From: Syntrophorhabdaceae bacterium
Lineage (GTDB): Bacteria; Desulfobacterota; Deferrimicrobia; Deferrimicrobiales; Deferrimicrobiaceae
Assembly (NCBI GenBank): GCA_009783195.1
Contig: WRHP01000008.1
Coordinates: 1-51,923, forward strand
Length of the DNA stretch: 51,923 nucleotides
Direction of reading: 5' to 3'
The translations under genes were made by a program, and so were the position numbers. Below, one piece after another: positions 1 through 8,715 of the stretch. Within the stretch, counting starts at the first letter, position 1. Each line of letters opens with the position of its first letter. Below the pieces are notes generated by a model. The model saw only the letters and a program-made list of their open reading frames with translations. It had not been told where the DNA came from and made no database searches.

Positions 1-641
1 AAAACAGGAACAAGAAACACCGCCGTAAAAAGAAATCCGTCCCAGCCCAGGTCGTGAACCCCAAGCCGCGACAACTCCGCCCCTGATAAAAGTTCCGCCC
101 GCCGACCCGCTTCCTCGTAAATCAGCCGGATGTATCTTCTCGCCGCTTCGGATTCAAGGCTTATAGCAAGCGGAAACGACGTGATCGCGCCCGGATGGTC
201 GTGCGCCAGCGTACACCCCAGTCGGCCAAACAGCCAGCCAAACGGAAACGCGTAGGCGGCAACATCCAGATACCGGATCTGTTCTTTAAAACTGATGCCG
301 TTTCCCTTGAAGCGGAAATACAGCCAAAAACCCAGTATCCCTCCGGCTATACCGCCAAAAGAGCTTATGTTCTCCCACATTTTCAGCAGCATGAGCGGAT
401 TTCTCATAACATCTTGCGGATAATACGCAAGAACGGAATACAGGTGGGCGACGATAAATCCCGTTACCACAACCCAGCCAAACATATCCTGCATTCTGTC
501 CGGATCAAGCCCTTCCTTGCGGCATCTGGCAGTCGTAATCCTCCAGCCGACAAACAGCGCCACGGCGACCATCGTTCCGAATCCGTATAAATAAACCGGA
601 CCAAACAGATGCAGGCGAGGCTGCGGGAAGTATGGAATCAT
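1..641 (-). CDS. lgt: Lgt-family prolipoprotein diacylglyceryl transferase, 5' part (runs off the window)
   Basis: About 213 N-terminal residues are present and the 3' end lies beyond position 1. The product starts MIPYFPQPRLHLFGPVYLYG and has several hydrophobic segments. A central SSFGGIAGGILG stretch and GRLGCTLAHDHPG resemble the two Lgt signature regions (FGGL and GRxGNFxNxE). Lgt transfers diacylglycerol from phosphatidylglycerol to the lipobox cysteine of prolipoproteins at the inner membrane. The conserved Arg of the GRxG motif is kept, but the Asn/Phe/Asn/Glu that follow are replaced by C-T-L-A-H-D-H-P. This is a variant form, so activity is inferred. The ATG at 641 is the first in-frame start and matches the usual MIPY opening. 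Lipobox-bearing proteins elsewhere in the window (12.8 and 33.4 kb) are the kind of substrate it would serve. Confidence 0.8.
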   Translation of the reverse strand, partial: MIPYFPQPRLHLFGPVYLYGFGTMVAVALFVGWRITTARCRKEGLDPDRMQDMFGWVVVTGFIVAHLYSVLAYYPQDVMRNPLMLLKMWENISSFGGIAGGILGFWLYFRFKGNGISFKEQIRYLDVAAYAFPFGWLFGRLGCTLAHDHPGAITSFPLAISLESEAARRYIRLIYEEAGRRAELLSGAELSRLGVHDLGWDGFLFTAVFLVPV

Positions 642-728
642 ATGGGCAAAGCCGACGGCGCCATTAGCGCCGCGAAAACGAAAACCAGGTTAAGCCACGG
701 GCAGTCTGTTTGAAGCGGAAATCCGCGG

Positions 729-750
729 GGAGGCCGCGTAAACGGCCTCC
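729..750 (-). other. Perfect 8-bp hairpin between the DUF4412-like gene and lgt
   Basis: GGAGGCCG (729-736) and CGGCCTCC (743-750) form a perfect stem with a 6-nt loop. It lies 80 bases past the stop of the DUF4412-like gene and 88 bases before the lgt start. On the minus strand only a short T stretch follows, so it could be a weak terminator or a processing hairpin. No canonical U-tract is seen. Confidence 0.4.
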
Positions 751-829
751 GCCGGGATCTCGCTTTAGAAGAACGCAATCGCCTTATCCCGCTTCACAGC
801 CATGCCTTTCAAAGCATGCCGCCGCTATT

Positions 830-1459
830 TCACTTTCTCTTCATGGAAGGCATGACCATAAGCTTGTAACCCGCGGGAACCTCGAACAAAGCCGGGTCCT
901 GCTTGCCGATCTTGAGATTTTTCAATTCCATCCGGACCTTTTCTTTTTTGGAACCGGCGCTCAACATCTCCGTCCGGACAGGTATGTTCTCATTTGTCAG
1001 CCAGACTATTCCCGTATGCTTGTCTCCGCCCGGACAGGAAACCTCAACCTCCATCTTGCGGGTCTTGAAGCCGTTGACTTCTTCTTTGCCTTTCTCGGCA
1101 TGCCGGACATCGCACTCATTGTAGTCGCCATTCGTCCGCTGCCCTTTCTGGTCGGAGAACTTGTATTCCATATACATCTTTTGCGAGGGTATCAGCGTCC
1201 ATACAAGTTTTTTGTCCATGCGGATGACGTTTGCCGTGCCGCCGGCATCCTTTATTTCCATCCTTTCCTTGTCGGGAGCGGCGTACACTTTGCCCGCCAT
1301 CATGTTTTTCCCATCCATGGTAATGATCCGGTCAGCGGAATAGTCCGCGCTTGGCTTCGTGAAATCGGCAAAGCTTGCCCCGATCGCGTCGTGCGGCAAA
1401 AGCGCGGCCGCCATCCAGATACAAAGAACCAAAAACACTTTTACGGCTTGTTCTTTCAT
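830..1459 (-). CDS. Secreted DUF4412-like periplasmic protein
   Basis: The 209-residue product has an N-terminal signal peptide (about residues 1-27, hydrophobic VFLVLCIWMAAALLP). A beta-rich body follows with alternating hydrophobic residues, for example KKLVWTLIPSQKMYMEYKF and GIVWLTNENIPVRTEM. This layout recalls DUF4412 and LolA/LolB-like proteins, whose strand-rich half-barrels can bind lipid. The body ends with FEVPAGYKLM, a frequent end of DUF4412 domains. The start was set at the ATG at 1459 because AAGGAG lies 7 bases upstream; an ATG further up adds residues ahead of the signal peptide and has no such site. It reads away from the activase gene and is followed by lgt. Function is unknown; a periplasmic or envelope role is inferred from the signal peptide only. 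Confidence 0.65.
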   Translation of the reverse strand: MKEQAVKVFLVLCIWMAAALLPHDAIGASFADFTKPSADYSADRIITMDGKNMMAGKVYAAPDKERMEIKDAGGTANVIRMDKKLVWTLIPSQKMYMEYKFSDQKGQRTNGDYNECDVRHAEKGKEEVNGFKTRKMEVEVSCPGGDKHTGIVWLTNENIPVRTEMLSAGSKKEKVRMELKNLKIGKQDPALFEVPAGYKLMVMPSMKRK

Positions 1460-1770
1460 GCCACGACTCCTTTTCGTCGATGATGGAAAACAGCGGTTCA
1501 TAGCGAAGGATACCAGTTGATATTAGCACGAGACACGCACAGGAGAACGCGGCGTATTATGATCCGGCTATCCGCGGCCATATCTTCACCCGGAAACTGT
1601 AACCAGCAAACATAAACCGTACCCACGCGCGGTACGACGCAAGCCGAAATCAAATATCCCGCTCGGCAAAGACGCTGACCAGTAGGCTGAAAAAAAAGAG
1701 GCCACATCATCAAGTTCCGCGCGCAAAGCCACGAAAACCGCTTTAAGCTATGCGTCATGGAGAACTTTCA
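1460..1770. other. Divergent intergenic region, about 310 bp
   Basis: This lies between the DUF4412-like gene (minus) and the activase gene (plus), so it must hold promoters for both. A TAATAT stretch on the minus strand near 1520-1530 could be a -10 element, but no clear -35 partner is seen. The short reading frames here have no start signals or recognisable protein features. Nothing else was identified. Confidence 0.3.
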
Positions 1771-2547
1771 ATGAGCGCCCCCGCGTCTGTCGGCATCGAC
1801 GCCGGCAGCACAACATTCAAAGCCGTAATGATCGACGCGGACGGCCAAATCCTTGATTCCTTTCTGGAAGGGTCCGACCCCCGGATAGAGAAACAGCAAG
1901 CCGCGGCGTTAGAATCTCTGGGCGCTCCCAAGAGCGTCCCCATCGTGGCGACCGGATATGGGCGTAACCGTGTTGCCGCCGACAAGGCGATCACCGAGAT
2001 CACCTGCCACGCTCGCGGCGCTTTTTCCCGGATGCGTGAAGCCGGAATTCTCATTGATGTCGGAGGACAGGACACCAAGGTCATACGGCTTGGGCAAAAC
2101 GGCGGCGTCCTTGACTTCGCCATGAACGATAAATGCGCGGCGGGAACAGGACGCTTTCTTGAGGTTATCCTTGCCCGCTTACGGATTTCGCAAGAGGAAG
2201 TCGCCGGGTACGCGTCCCGCTCCACACGCGCAATACCCATCAACAGCACCTGCACCGTATTTGCCGAAAGCGAAGTTGTCTCGCTGGTTGCTCGCGGAGA
2301 GGCGTTGGAGGACATCGTGGCGGGACTGCACGCCGCGTTGGCCAACCGCATCGCTTCTTTGGCGGGCTCCGTGCCTCCAAACGCCAGGCTATTTATGAGC
2401 GGCGGCGTTGCGTTGAACTCCGTTATGGTAACCGCGCTGTCAAAGGAACTTTCGCGTCCGGTGTCCGTAGTCCCCGACCCTCAGCTCATCGGAGCTTTGG
2501 GCGCGGCTTTATCGGCATTGCCAAATTGGAACAAGGCTCGCCTGTGA
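1771..2547 (+). CDS. BadF/BadG/HgdC-type 2-hydroxyacyl-CoA dehydratase activase (CoA-enzyme activase)
   Basis: The 258-residue product belongs to the ASKHA ATPase family that feeds ATP-driven electrons into 2-hydroxyacyl-CoA dehydratases or benzoyl-CoA reductases. Visible features are the phosphate-1 loop GIDAGSTTFKA, a second nucleotide segment IDVGGQDTK, the cysteine motifs NDKCAAGTGRFLE and STCTVFAESEVVSL that bridge one [4Fe-4S] cluster per dimer, and the C-terminal SGGVALN. All catalytic motifs are intact. The ATG at 1771 was chosen because GGAGA lies 7 bases upstream; the earlier in-frame ATG has no such site. No dehydratase subunit genes lie nearby, so the substrate cannot be read from context. 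The stop overlaps the start of the next gene (GTGA). Confidence 0.9.
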   Translation: MSAPASVGIDAGSTTFKAVMIDADGQILDSFLEGSDPRIEKQQAAALESLGAPKSVPIVATGYGRNRVAADKAITEITCHARGAFSRMREAGILIDVGGQDTKVIRLGQNGGVLDFAMNDKCAAGTGRFLEVILARLRISQEEVAGYASRSTRAIPINSTCTVFAESEVVSLVARGEALEDIVAGLHAALANRIASLAGSVPPNARLFMSGGVALNSVMVTALSKELSRPVSVVPDPQLIGALGAALSALPNWNKARL

Positions 2548-3098
2548 CAATCCTTCCCCGTTCCTTTTATGACAGGGACACAATAGAAGTCGCCCGCGAC
2601 CTGCTGGGGAAATTTCTCGTCCTGGCGAACGACAACGCGCCGCGAATCGGACGCATTGTCGAAACCGAGGCGTATATAGGACCGCAGGATCTTGCCTGCC
2701 ATGCCTCGAAAGGAATAACCGCGCGTACACGGGTGATGTTTGGCCCGCCTGGTCATGCGTACATTTACCTGGTCTATGGGATGCATTACTGCCTGAACGC
2801 GGTCACGGAAAGCGAAGGGCACGCGTCGGCCGTGCTGCTTCGCGCCATTGAGCCTGTGGCAAACATCAGCGGCGCCACAAACGGGCCGGGCAGGCTGTGC
2901 AAAGCAATGGGGATCGACCGGCGACTTAACGCCCACGACCTTACAAGCCACGGCTTCCACATAGCCGCTCCCGACCGGATTGAACCCTTTACGATCGTCC
3001 GAAAACCGCGTGTTGGGGTAGGTTACGCCGGAAAGCATTGGGCTGGCAGGCTGCTGCGTTTTTACATCCCTGGAAACCCTTTCGTCTCCAGGCTCTGA
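2544..3098 (+). CDS. mpg: 3-methyladenine DNA glycosylase, AAG/MPG family
   Basis: The 184-residue protein of the alkyladenine glycosylase family removes alkylated purines in base excision repair. Family marks in order are RSFYDRDTIEVARDLLGK, the catalytic-loop segment RIVETEAYIGPQDLACHAS (active-site Glu), the DNA-intercalating YLVYGMHYCLN loop (Tyr) and the NGPGRLCKAMGI motif. Length fits bacterial members. The start is taken at the GTG at 2544, which overlaps the activase stop as GTGA with AAGG 7 bases upstream. An upstream TTG (2526) would lengthen the overlap. Translational coupling to the activase is likely, although the two functions are not obviously related. Confidence 0.92.
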   Translation: MTILPRSFYDRDTIEVARDLLGKFLVLANDNAPRIGRIVETEAYIGPQDLACHASKGITARTRVMFGPPGHAYIYLVYGMHYCLNAVTESEGHASAVLLRAIEPVANISGATNGPGRLCKAMGIDRRLNAHDLTSHGFHIAAPDRIEPFTIVRKPRVGVGYAGKHWAGRLLRFYIPGNPFVSRL

Positions 3099-3193
3099 TA
3101 ACCGAAGCCCGGTTCCACGCGCAACCCGGATGTTTTAGAACGGCGCTCTTGTCACGCGTGATTAGGCGCGTTCCATTTAGTTGCAGCGCGGTA

Positions 3194-4486
3194 TCAGAAC
3201 ACGCGCTTGTCGAGTACCCGCTTGGTTTTCCTTTCGGATCGCGGAAGCGTACCGTAAGGAACGATCCGCACCGCGCATGAAACCATCAGGTTACGCTTGA
3301 CCTCGCCCGACACGACGGACGCTACGGCCTCGTCGGCGCTTTCTCCCATATGGGCGGCGCGTTCGATCTTCAAGGTCATGTAGTCCCTGCCGTCTTCTCG
3401 GCGCTCGATGATAGCCTGGAACTCGCTGCCCACACCGTCGATCTTCGACAGCGTCTCGTCAATCTGTCCGGGATATACGTTGACTCCGCGAAAGGTGATC
3501 ATGTCGTCGGAGCGTCCCAGAATCTTGTCGTGCCTGGGGAGGATGCAGCCGCACAGGCAGTCTCCTTCGACGAGGCGCGTCAGATCCCGTGACCGATACC
3601 TGATAAGCGGCGTCGCCTCTTTCCCAAGCGTCGTGTACACCATCTCCCCGATCTCTCCCGGAGCCACAGGCTTCAGGGTGTCCGGATCAAGCACTTCGAG
3701 GATGTAGTAATCCGCCCAGTAATGGATTCCAGACTCGTGCCTACACGACAACCCCGTGCCCGGACCATACAATTCGGTCAGCCCTGGAATGTCATATACC
3801 TCTTTTACGCCCAGCAAATCTTTGATTGTAGCGATCATCGCTTCGCTGGTACGCTCGGCTCCAAGGATTACTTTCTTCAGATTGAGCAGGCCGCGGATGC
3901 CACGCCGGTGAACCTCCTCGGCCAGCAGAAGCCCCATCGAAGCGGTGCAGCCAAGGACGGTCGTCTTCATATCAAGCAGAAACGCGCACTGGATGTCGAG
4001 ATTCCCCGGACCCGCGGGGATGGACATCGCGCCGATCTTTTCCGCGCCGGCCTGGAATCCTGTTCCAGCCGTCCATAATCCGTATCCGACGCATATCTGC
4101 ACCCGGTCTTCCCTGGTTACCCCCGCCATCTCATAACAGCGGGCAAACATGGTCGCCCAGTCGCCTATGTCTTTCTGCGTATAACCGAGTATTTTGCGCT
4201 TTCCGGTAGTCCCGGAAGACGAGTGGATGCGGACGACATCTTTCATGTCGACCGAGAGAAGCGGAAACGGATAGCCTTCACTCAGATCGCTCGCGGTGGT
4301 AAACGGCAGCCTTCGCAAATCGTCCATCGACCGAATATCCGCCGGAGTAACCTTTGCCTCCTCCAGACGGCCGCGATAGAAGGGGGAATTCCTGTAGGCG
4401 TGGGAAACCGTCCACTGCAGCCCCTTCAACTGGTAGCCGGAAAGCGACTCGGGCGAAATATATTTGGGAGGAAATTTCTTGAGCAT
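3194..4486 (-). CDS. paaK: Phenylacetate-CoA ligase
   Basis: The 430-residue AMP-forming ligase makes aryl-acetyl-CoA from an aryl-acetate, ATP and CoA. The sequence shows the P-loop HSSSGTTGKRK near residue 90, the adenylate-binding GLTELYGPG, and the C-terminal hinge and motif GRSDDMITFRGVNVYPGQID. A cysteine pair (DCLCGCILPRHDK) is a common feature of anaerobe PaaK proteins. AAGGTG precedes the ATG. It is the last gene of the run dctPQM-iorA-iorB-paaK, 11 bases after iorB. The usual pairing of iorAB with an aryl-CoA ligase suggests handling of acids or acyl-CoAs from aromatic amino acids, either as ADP-independent activation of arylacetates or as a partner to the Ior reaction. Confidence 0.93.
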   Translation of the reverse strand: MLKKFPPKYISPESLSGYQLKGLQWTVSHAYRNSPFYRGRLEEAKVTPADIRSMDDLRRLPFTTASDLSEGYPFPLLSVDMKDVVRIHSSSGTTGKRKILGYTQKDIGDWATMFARCYEMAGVTREDRVQICVGYGLWTAGTGFQAGAEKIGAMSIPAGPGNLDIQCAFLLDMKTTVLGCTASMGLLLAEEVHRRGIRGLLNLKKVILGAERTSEAMIATIKDLLGVKEVYDIPGLTELYGPGTGLSCRHESGIHYWADYYILEVLDPDTLKPVAPGEIGEMVYTTLGKEATPLIRYRSRDLTRLVEGDCLCGCILPRHDKILGRSDDMITFRGVNVYPGQIDETLSKIDGVGSEFQAIIERREDGRDYMTLKIERAAHMGESADEAVASVVSGEVKRNLMVSCAVRIVPYGTLPRSERKTKRVLDKRVF

Positions 4487-4497
4487 GGAAAAACACC

Positions 4498-5082
4498 TTA
4501 TTCCTTTCCGTAACGAATTCCCAGATCAAACGCCGCGATGGATTCCTCAAGCGCGGACCGATTGTTTGTAAACCGCTTCTCTATCGCCTTCCGCAGGCTG
4601 TCTTCCCCGCAAAAGATCCGGTCCTTGCCCAAAACATCCCCAAGCTTCGAAATGAAAAACCCCAAAATGACAAGGTTCGTCCCACGGGCATACCCGGACT
4701 TTTTCGCCAGCCCTTCGGCGTCAACAGCGAAAAGGCCCAAACCGGCTTCAGACGCCGTGGACTTCGAATTAACAACGACCCACCCGGAATGCGCAAGAAA
4801 ACGGGCGTGCGGACCAAGATTTTCTTCCTTTAGCACGATAAGCCCGTCGGCGCGTCCCTCTCGAATCAACGGGCCCGCAAACCCGCCGACTTTCAAATGG
4901 GAGACCACGGTGCCGCCGCGCTGCGCCATACCGTGAATTTCGGAGGTCAGCACGCTTGATCCCTGCCCGATCGCGGCCTCGGCGAGAAGACGGGAGACAA
5001 ACAGCACTCCCTGTCCTCCGACTCCGCTTACCAGAATCTGCTGCCGCATCGACGAAGGCCGTTGCGCCTGCTCACAACTCAT
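4498..5082 (-). CDS. iorB: Indolepyruvate:ferredoxin oxidoreductase, beta subunit
   Basis: The 194-residue subunit belongs to the 2-oxoacid:ferredoxin oxidoreductase gamma-domain family. Marks are QQILVSGVGGQGVLFVSRLL near the N-terminus and SEIHGMAQRGGTVVSHLK, both typical of IorB. With IorA it oxidises aryl pyruvates from transamination of Trp, Phe and Tyr to aryl-acetyl-CoA, reducing ferredoxin. The ATG at 5082 is used: it overlaps the iorA stop as ATGA and GAGGAG lies 8 bases upstream. An in-frame start further up would extend deep into iorA. An internal ATG (MRQQ) is possible but unneeded. Confidence 0.92.
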   Translation of the reverse strand: MSCEQAQRPSSMRQQILVSGVGGQGVLFVSRLLAEAAIGQGSSVLTSEIHGMAQRGGTVVSHLKVGGFAGPLIREGRADGLIVLKEENLGPHARFLAHSGWVVVNSKSTASEAGLGLFAVDAEGLAKKSGYARGTNLVILGFFISKLGDVLGKDRIFCGEDSLRKAIEKRFTNNRSALEESIAAFDLGIRYGKE

Positions 5083-6905
5083 CGGGACTTCTCCTCTTCC
5101 ATTACAATGGCGCCAAGCCGACATACATGCGGGCAGACGCCGCAACCGGCGCAAAACGCTTCGTCGATCAAGGCGCGTCCGCTCTCTTTGTCAAAAAGGA
5201 TTGCGGGGCATCCGAACTGCTCGATGCAGTGCCTGCAGCCGGAGCAAAACTTGGTAACAGCCGCCTTTGACAAAACGCGTCCTTTGTTTTGCCGCGACAT
5301 CACGCAAGGCTCCTTGGCGATGACCACAGCGGGACCGCCATTAGAGCGGCTAAAAGCAAGCGCTTCTTTCACCAAAGCCACAAACGCCTCGAAACCGCTT
5401 GGAGTCCCGACCTTGCAGAACCCGACGCCGCAGGCGCGGACAAGCCCTTCTATGTCAACAACGCCAGTCGTCTCCCCTCCCGCTCCTTTGCCGGTTGCCG
5501 GCGTCGGCTGGAAACCAGTCATGGCTGTTACGGAGTTATCGAGGATAACAAGAACAAACTCTACGCCTTGAACCACCGCGTCTATTAATCCGGGCAGCCC
5601 CGCGTGAAAGAAAGTGGAGTCGCCTATCGTTGAAACGATATCCACCTCTTTTCCGGAAAGGCGGTATGCCTGGCGAAAACCCGCCGCCTGTCCCACGGCG
5701 GCGCCCATGCACAGAACCGTGTCAACCGCGCCAAGGTTCAACCCAAGGGTGTAGCAGCCGATATCGCTTGGGTAGATTCCGTTTGGGGCGGCCTTGCGGA
5801 TCGCATAAAAACTTGCCCGATGCGGACAGCCCGCGCAAAGCGTGGGACGCCGCCCCGGCGGACCCGGATCGCGCTTCACCGGCATAACCGGCGCCGCCTC
5901 TGTAAACTCCAGCAATATGCTTTCTATCGTCTCCGGGAGAAGCTCTCCCGCTTCAGGCACGGCGCCGGAAGCTTTCCCGCGCACTTTGCGCCGGTCGAGC
6001 ATCTGCATCTCGATGACCGGAGCCGGTTCCTCAAGCACGAGCACTTCCTCGTACCAGTCAAGAACAGAAGAAACGAAGGAAGCGTGGAGGGGATACGGCT
6101 GCACCACCTGATAAAAAGGAACCTTCTCCCAAAGCCCAAGCTCCTCCAGAATCTCTCTGGTGTGCGCCGCCGCCACACCCGAAGCGACAACCGCCCGCGA
6201 TCCGGAAGCCTCCGGGTTCCACCAGATGGGCGTTGTGGGCAGGAACTCCGCAATCCGCGACAGCTTTTCGCAAAGCTCCTTGTGAAGGATATTCCGGAAC
6301 ACCGGCGTTGCCGCCCAACGGGATGGATTTTTCTGGAAATCCGCTTCCGCGTCCGTCCTGAAGACTTCTCCCGGCAAAATGTCCTGGCAGGCATGGCACA
6401 CGCGCGTTGTCGGACAAAGCATAACCGGTATCTCAAACGCTTCCGAAAGCTGAAATCCCTTGGCCACAAGCTCTCTGGCATGAGCCGGCGAATCCGGAGC
6501 CAGCACCGGCACTTTGGCCACCATTCCCAAGAACCGGCTGTCCTGTTCGGTTTGGGATGAATGCGGGCCGGGATCGTCGGCGGAAATTACCAGAAAGCCA
6601 CCCTTCACTCCGGTATAGACAGCGCTCATCAGCGGGTCTGAAGCCACATTAAGCCCAACCTGTTTCATGCTCACAGCCGAACGCAGCCCCGACATGCTCC
6701 CCGTGTACGCGATCTCGAAGGCGACCTTTTCATTTATCGCCCATTGGACATGCATCTTTGCGTCGAGGTCTCGCCGGATAGCGGCGACAGACGACAGGAT
6801 CTCGGAAGAAGGCGTGCCGGGGTACGAAGTCGCGATCCGGCATCCGTTCTCGACCAGCGCAAGCGCAATCGCTTCATTTCCCAGCATGAGTTTATGTTTT
6901 TTCAC
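5079..6905 (-). CDS. iorA: Indolepyruvate:ferredoxin oxidoreductase, alpha subunit
   Basis: The 608-residue TPP- and Fe-S-dependent subunit has an N-terminal pyrimidine-binding domain (SYPGTPSSEI), a middle domain, and the TPP-binding domain with CAGCPHRASFY and GDSTFFHAGLPGLID followed by ILDNSVTAMTGFQ. The C-terminal ferredoxin domain has CSGCRHCIEQFGCP and CAGCGVCPHVC, which suit two [4Fe-4S] clusters. All expected motifs are intact and the length is normal. The start codon is GTG at 6905 with GGAG 6 bases upstream; 13 bases separate it from the dctM stop, so it is cotranscribed. The stop overlaps iorB. Confidence 0.95.
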   Translation of the reverse strand: MKKHKLMLGNEAIALALVENGCRIATSYPGTPSSEILSSVAAIRRDLDAKMHVQWAINEKVAFEIAYTGSMSGLRSAVSMKQVGLNVASDPLMSAVYTGVKGGFLVISADDPGPHSSQTEQDSRFLGMVAKVPVLAPDSPAHARELVAKGFQLSEAFEIPVMLCPTTRVCHACQDILPGEVFRTDAEADFQKNPSRWAATPVFRNILHKELCEKLSRIAEFLPTTPIWWNPEASGSRAVVASGVAAAHTREILEELGLWEKVPFYQVVQPYPLHASFVSSVLDWYEEVLVLEEPAPVIEMQMLDRRKVRGKASGAVPEAGELLPETIESILLEFTEAAPVMPVKRDPGPPGRRPTLCAGCPHRASFYAIRKAAPNGIYPSDIGCYTLGLNLGAVDTVLCMGAAVGQAAGFRQAYRLSGKEVDIVSTIGDSTFFHAGLPGLIDAVVQGVEFVLVILDNSVTAMTGFQPTPATGKGAGGETTGVVDIEGLVRACGVGFCKVGTPSGFEAFVALVKEALAFSRSNGGPAVVIAKEPCVMSRQNKGRVLSKAAVTKFCSGCRHCIEQFGCPAILFDKESGRALIDEAFCAGCGVCPHVCRLGAIVMEEEKSR

Positions 6906-6918
6906 GCGGCGCTCCGGC

Positions 6919-8223
6919 CTACCGCACCATGTCGGACAAAACCAGCACGGTCCAGTAAGGAGAGATCATCAGGATCGCGATAGACACGATGTATGCGGGG
7001 AAATAGTAAAAACAGCCTCTAAAAACCGTGGCCAGCGGAATTCCGGACATTCCCGACACCACGTAACAGCAGATCCCTATCGGAGGCATTATGGCCCCCA
7101 TCGTTGTCACAATTGTTATCGCCTGCGCAAACCAGATGGGATCGTACCCAAGCCCAATCACCAGCGGGTAGAAGATCGGCAGCGACACCAGCAAAAACGC
7201 CAGCGCGTCCATAACGCAGCCGCCGATGATGTAGCACAAAAGGATCAGCCACAGCACCATCCATTTGGGAAGCGTAAGCGCGCCGATCCATTCGGCAACT
7301 TCAAACGGCAGGCGGGAAAGCGTAAGGAAGCGGGCAAAAATCACCGCGCCGGCGACTATCATGAATACCATGCAGGAAATGCGCAGGGTATCGACCATGG
7401 AATCAACGAATTTTTTCCAGGTAAACTTGCGGCGCGCAATGCAAATTATATAAGCCAAAAAGCAGCTCACCGCCGCCGCTTCGGTCGCGGTAACAACCCC
7501 GGTAAACAGCGCGTACATGATGATCCCAAAGAGGACGAGAATATCTATCGCCTCAGGCAGCGCCTTGAGACGCTCTTTCAACCCGAACCGTGGCCCGGCC
7601 GCCCCCCATTCGGGATGCATACGGCATATCCACACCACGGTCGCAAGAATGGACACGGTCAAGATGATGCTCGGAATTATGTTTCCGAAAAACAGCTTGC
7701 CGATGGACTGCCCTGTGTATAGGCCATAAACGACCAGAACAAGCGACGGAGGGATCAAAACCCCAAGCGTTGCTCCCGCCGAGACCGCCCCGGCATTGAG
7801 CATGGGGTGATATTTGTATTCTTTCATGGCGGGAATGGCGACCGCGCTCATCGTCGCCGCCGTTGCCGTATTTGACCCGCAGATAGCCGAGAAAGCCGCG
7901 GAAGCCATAATAGTCGTCATCGCCAGCCCGCCCCGGAAATGCCCGAACCATTTGTAGGTCGCGTCATAGATGCTGTAGTTGTAGCCGGCGTAATGAACGA
8001 TCTCGCCAACCAGGATGAACAGAGGAATCACCGTGAGACCGTAGCTGGAAAAAATGTTCCACATCTCGGTCCCGACAATAGAGAAAGCCGCGTCGATCGA
8101 AGTCAGCATGGCGATTCCGGCAAAACCGACCAGCGTCATGACGAAAGCGGCCGGTATACGCAGGAAAAACAGAATGCAGAACATGGCCCCTATTCCAAAC
8201 AGGCCAAAGAGAGGACCGCTCAC
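6919..8223 (-). CDS. dctM: TRAP transporter large permease subunit (DctM-like)
   Basis: The 434-residue, very hydrophobic protein has about 12 membrane segments. It includes the family signatures GGNTAT-like SAAFSAICGSNTATAATM and GATLGVLIPPSLVLVVYG. It is the ion-coupled translocation subunit of a tripartite ATP-independent periplasmic transporter. The start is the GTG at 8223, which overlaps the dctQ stop as GTGA with GGAGG about 10 bases upstream; an earlier in-frame start lies within dctQ. Placement before iorA suggests that the imported substrate is the keto acid, arylacetate or amino-acid-derived acid used by iorAB and paaK. This is inferred from context only. Confidence 0.93.
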   Translation of the reverse strand: MSGPLFGLFGIGAMFCILFFLRIPAAFVMTLVGFAGIAMLTSIDAAFSIVGTEMWNIFSSYGLTVIPLFILVGEIVHYAGYNYSIYDATYKWFGHFRGGLAMTTIMASAAFSAICGSNTATAATMSAVAIPAMKEYKYHPMLNAGAVSAGATLGVLIPPSLVLVVYGLYTGQSIGKLFFGNIIPSIILTVSILATVVWICRMHPEWGAAGPRFGLKERLKALPEAIDILVLFGIIMYALFTGVVTATEAAAVSCFLAYIICIARRKFTWKKFVDSMVDTLRISCMVFMIVAGAVIFARFLTLSRLPFEVAEWIGALTLPKWMVLWLILLCYIIGGCVMDALAFLLVSLPIFYPLVIGLGYDPIWFAQAITIVTTMGAIMPPIGICCYVVSGMSGIPLATVFRGCFYYFPAYIVSIAILMISPYWTVLVLSDMVR

Positions 8224-8705
8224 TGTTTTCCCGCCTCCGTACGGCACATTCCGACAAGGTCCAAAAGGATCGTCAGCGCGAAAACTCCAAACCCTATCGC
8301 GACCGCGTACACAAACGGCTGGAAGGGAATCTTCAGCGTCTCGGAAACCTCCCCCGCCAAAACAAGCCTGCGGCCATACCGCATCGTTTGCCAGGAGACG
8401 ACACAGAAGAAAAGAAACATGATCGCGTAGCTTAACCGGTCAATCATCCGTTTGAGTCCCGGAGGGTATTTCTCGGAAAGGATATCCACGACGATATGGT
8501 TTCTGTGCTTCTGGGTGTATCCCAGCGCCCCCGCCGTCACAATCGCCCCCAGAAAAGAGACGATCTCGTAAGTGCCGCTGACCGGGACACGGAAAATCCT
8601 CAGCGTGACATTCAATGTCGCAAGCAAAGTAACCCCCAAAAGCGCCGCCGCCGCAAAGATCATGAGCAGCTTCCGGAGAAATTCGGCGATACGTTCCAGG
8701 CTCAT
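8220..8705 (-). CDS. dctQ: TRAP transporter small permease subunit (DctQ-like)
   Basis: The 161-residue protein has four predicted membrane helices. It includes the DctQ-typical PVSGTYEIVSFLGAIVTAGAL and the positively charged YTQKHRNHIVVDILSEKYPP loop, then a conserved segment RRLVLAGEVSETLKIP. The start is the ATG at 8705 (MSLERIAEFL), 10 bases after the dctP stop. A longer frame upstream would run into dctP. It forms the membrane complex with DctM. Confidence 0.9.
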   Translation of the reverse strand: MSLERIAEFLRKLLMIFAAAALLGVTLLATLNVTLRIFRVPVSGTYEIVSFLGAIVTAGALGYTQKHRNHIVVDILSEKYPPGLKRMIDRLSYAIMFLFFCVVSWQTMRYGRRLVLAGEVSETLKIPFQPFVYAVAIGFGVFALTILLDLVGMCRTEAGKQ

Positions 8706-8715
8706 CGCGATCTCG

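Noticed and set aside
710-1483. Long plus-strand open frame opposite the DUF4412-like gene
   Set aside because: Its protein is rich in His/Arg/Pro without domain marks, while the minus strand gives a signal peptide, a ribosome binding site and a coherent protein. It is a shadow.
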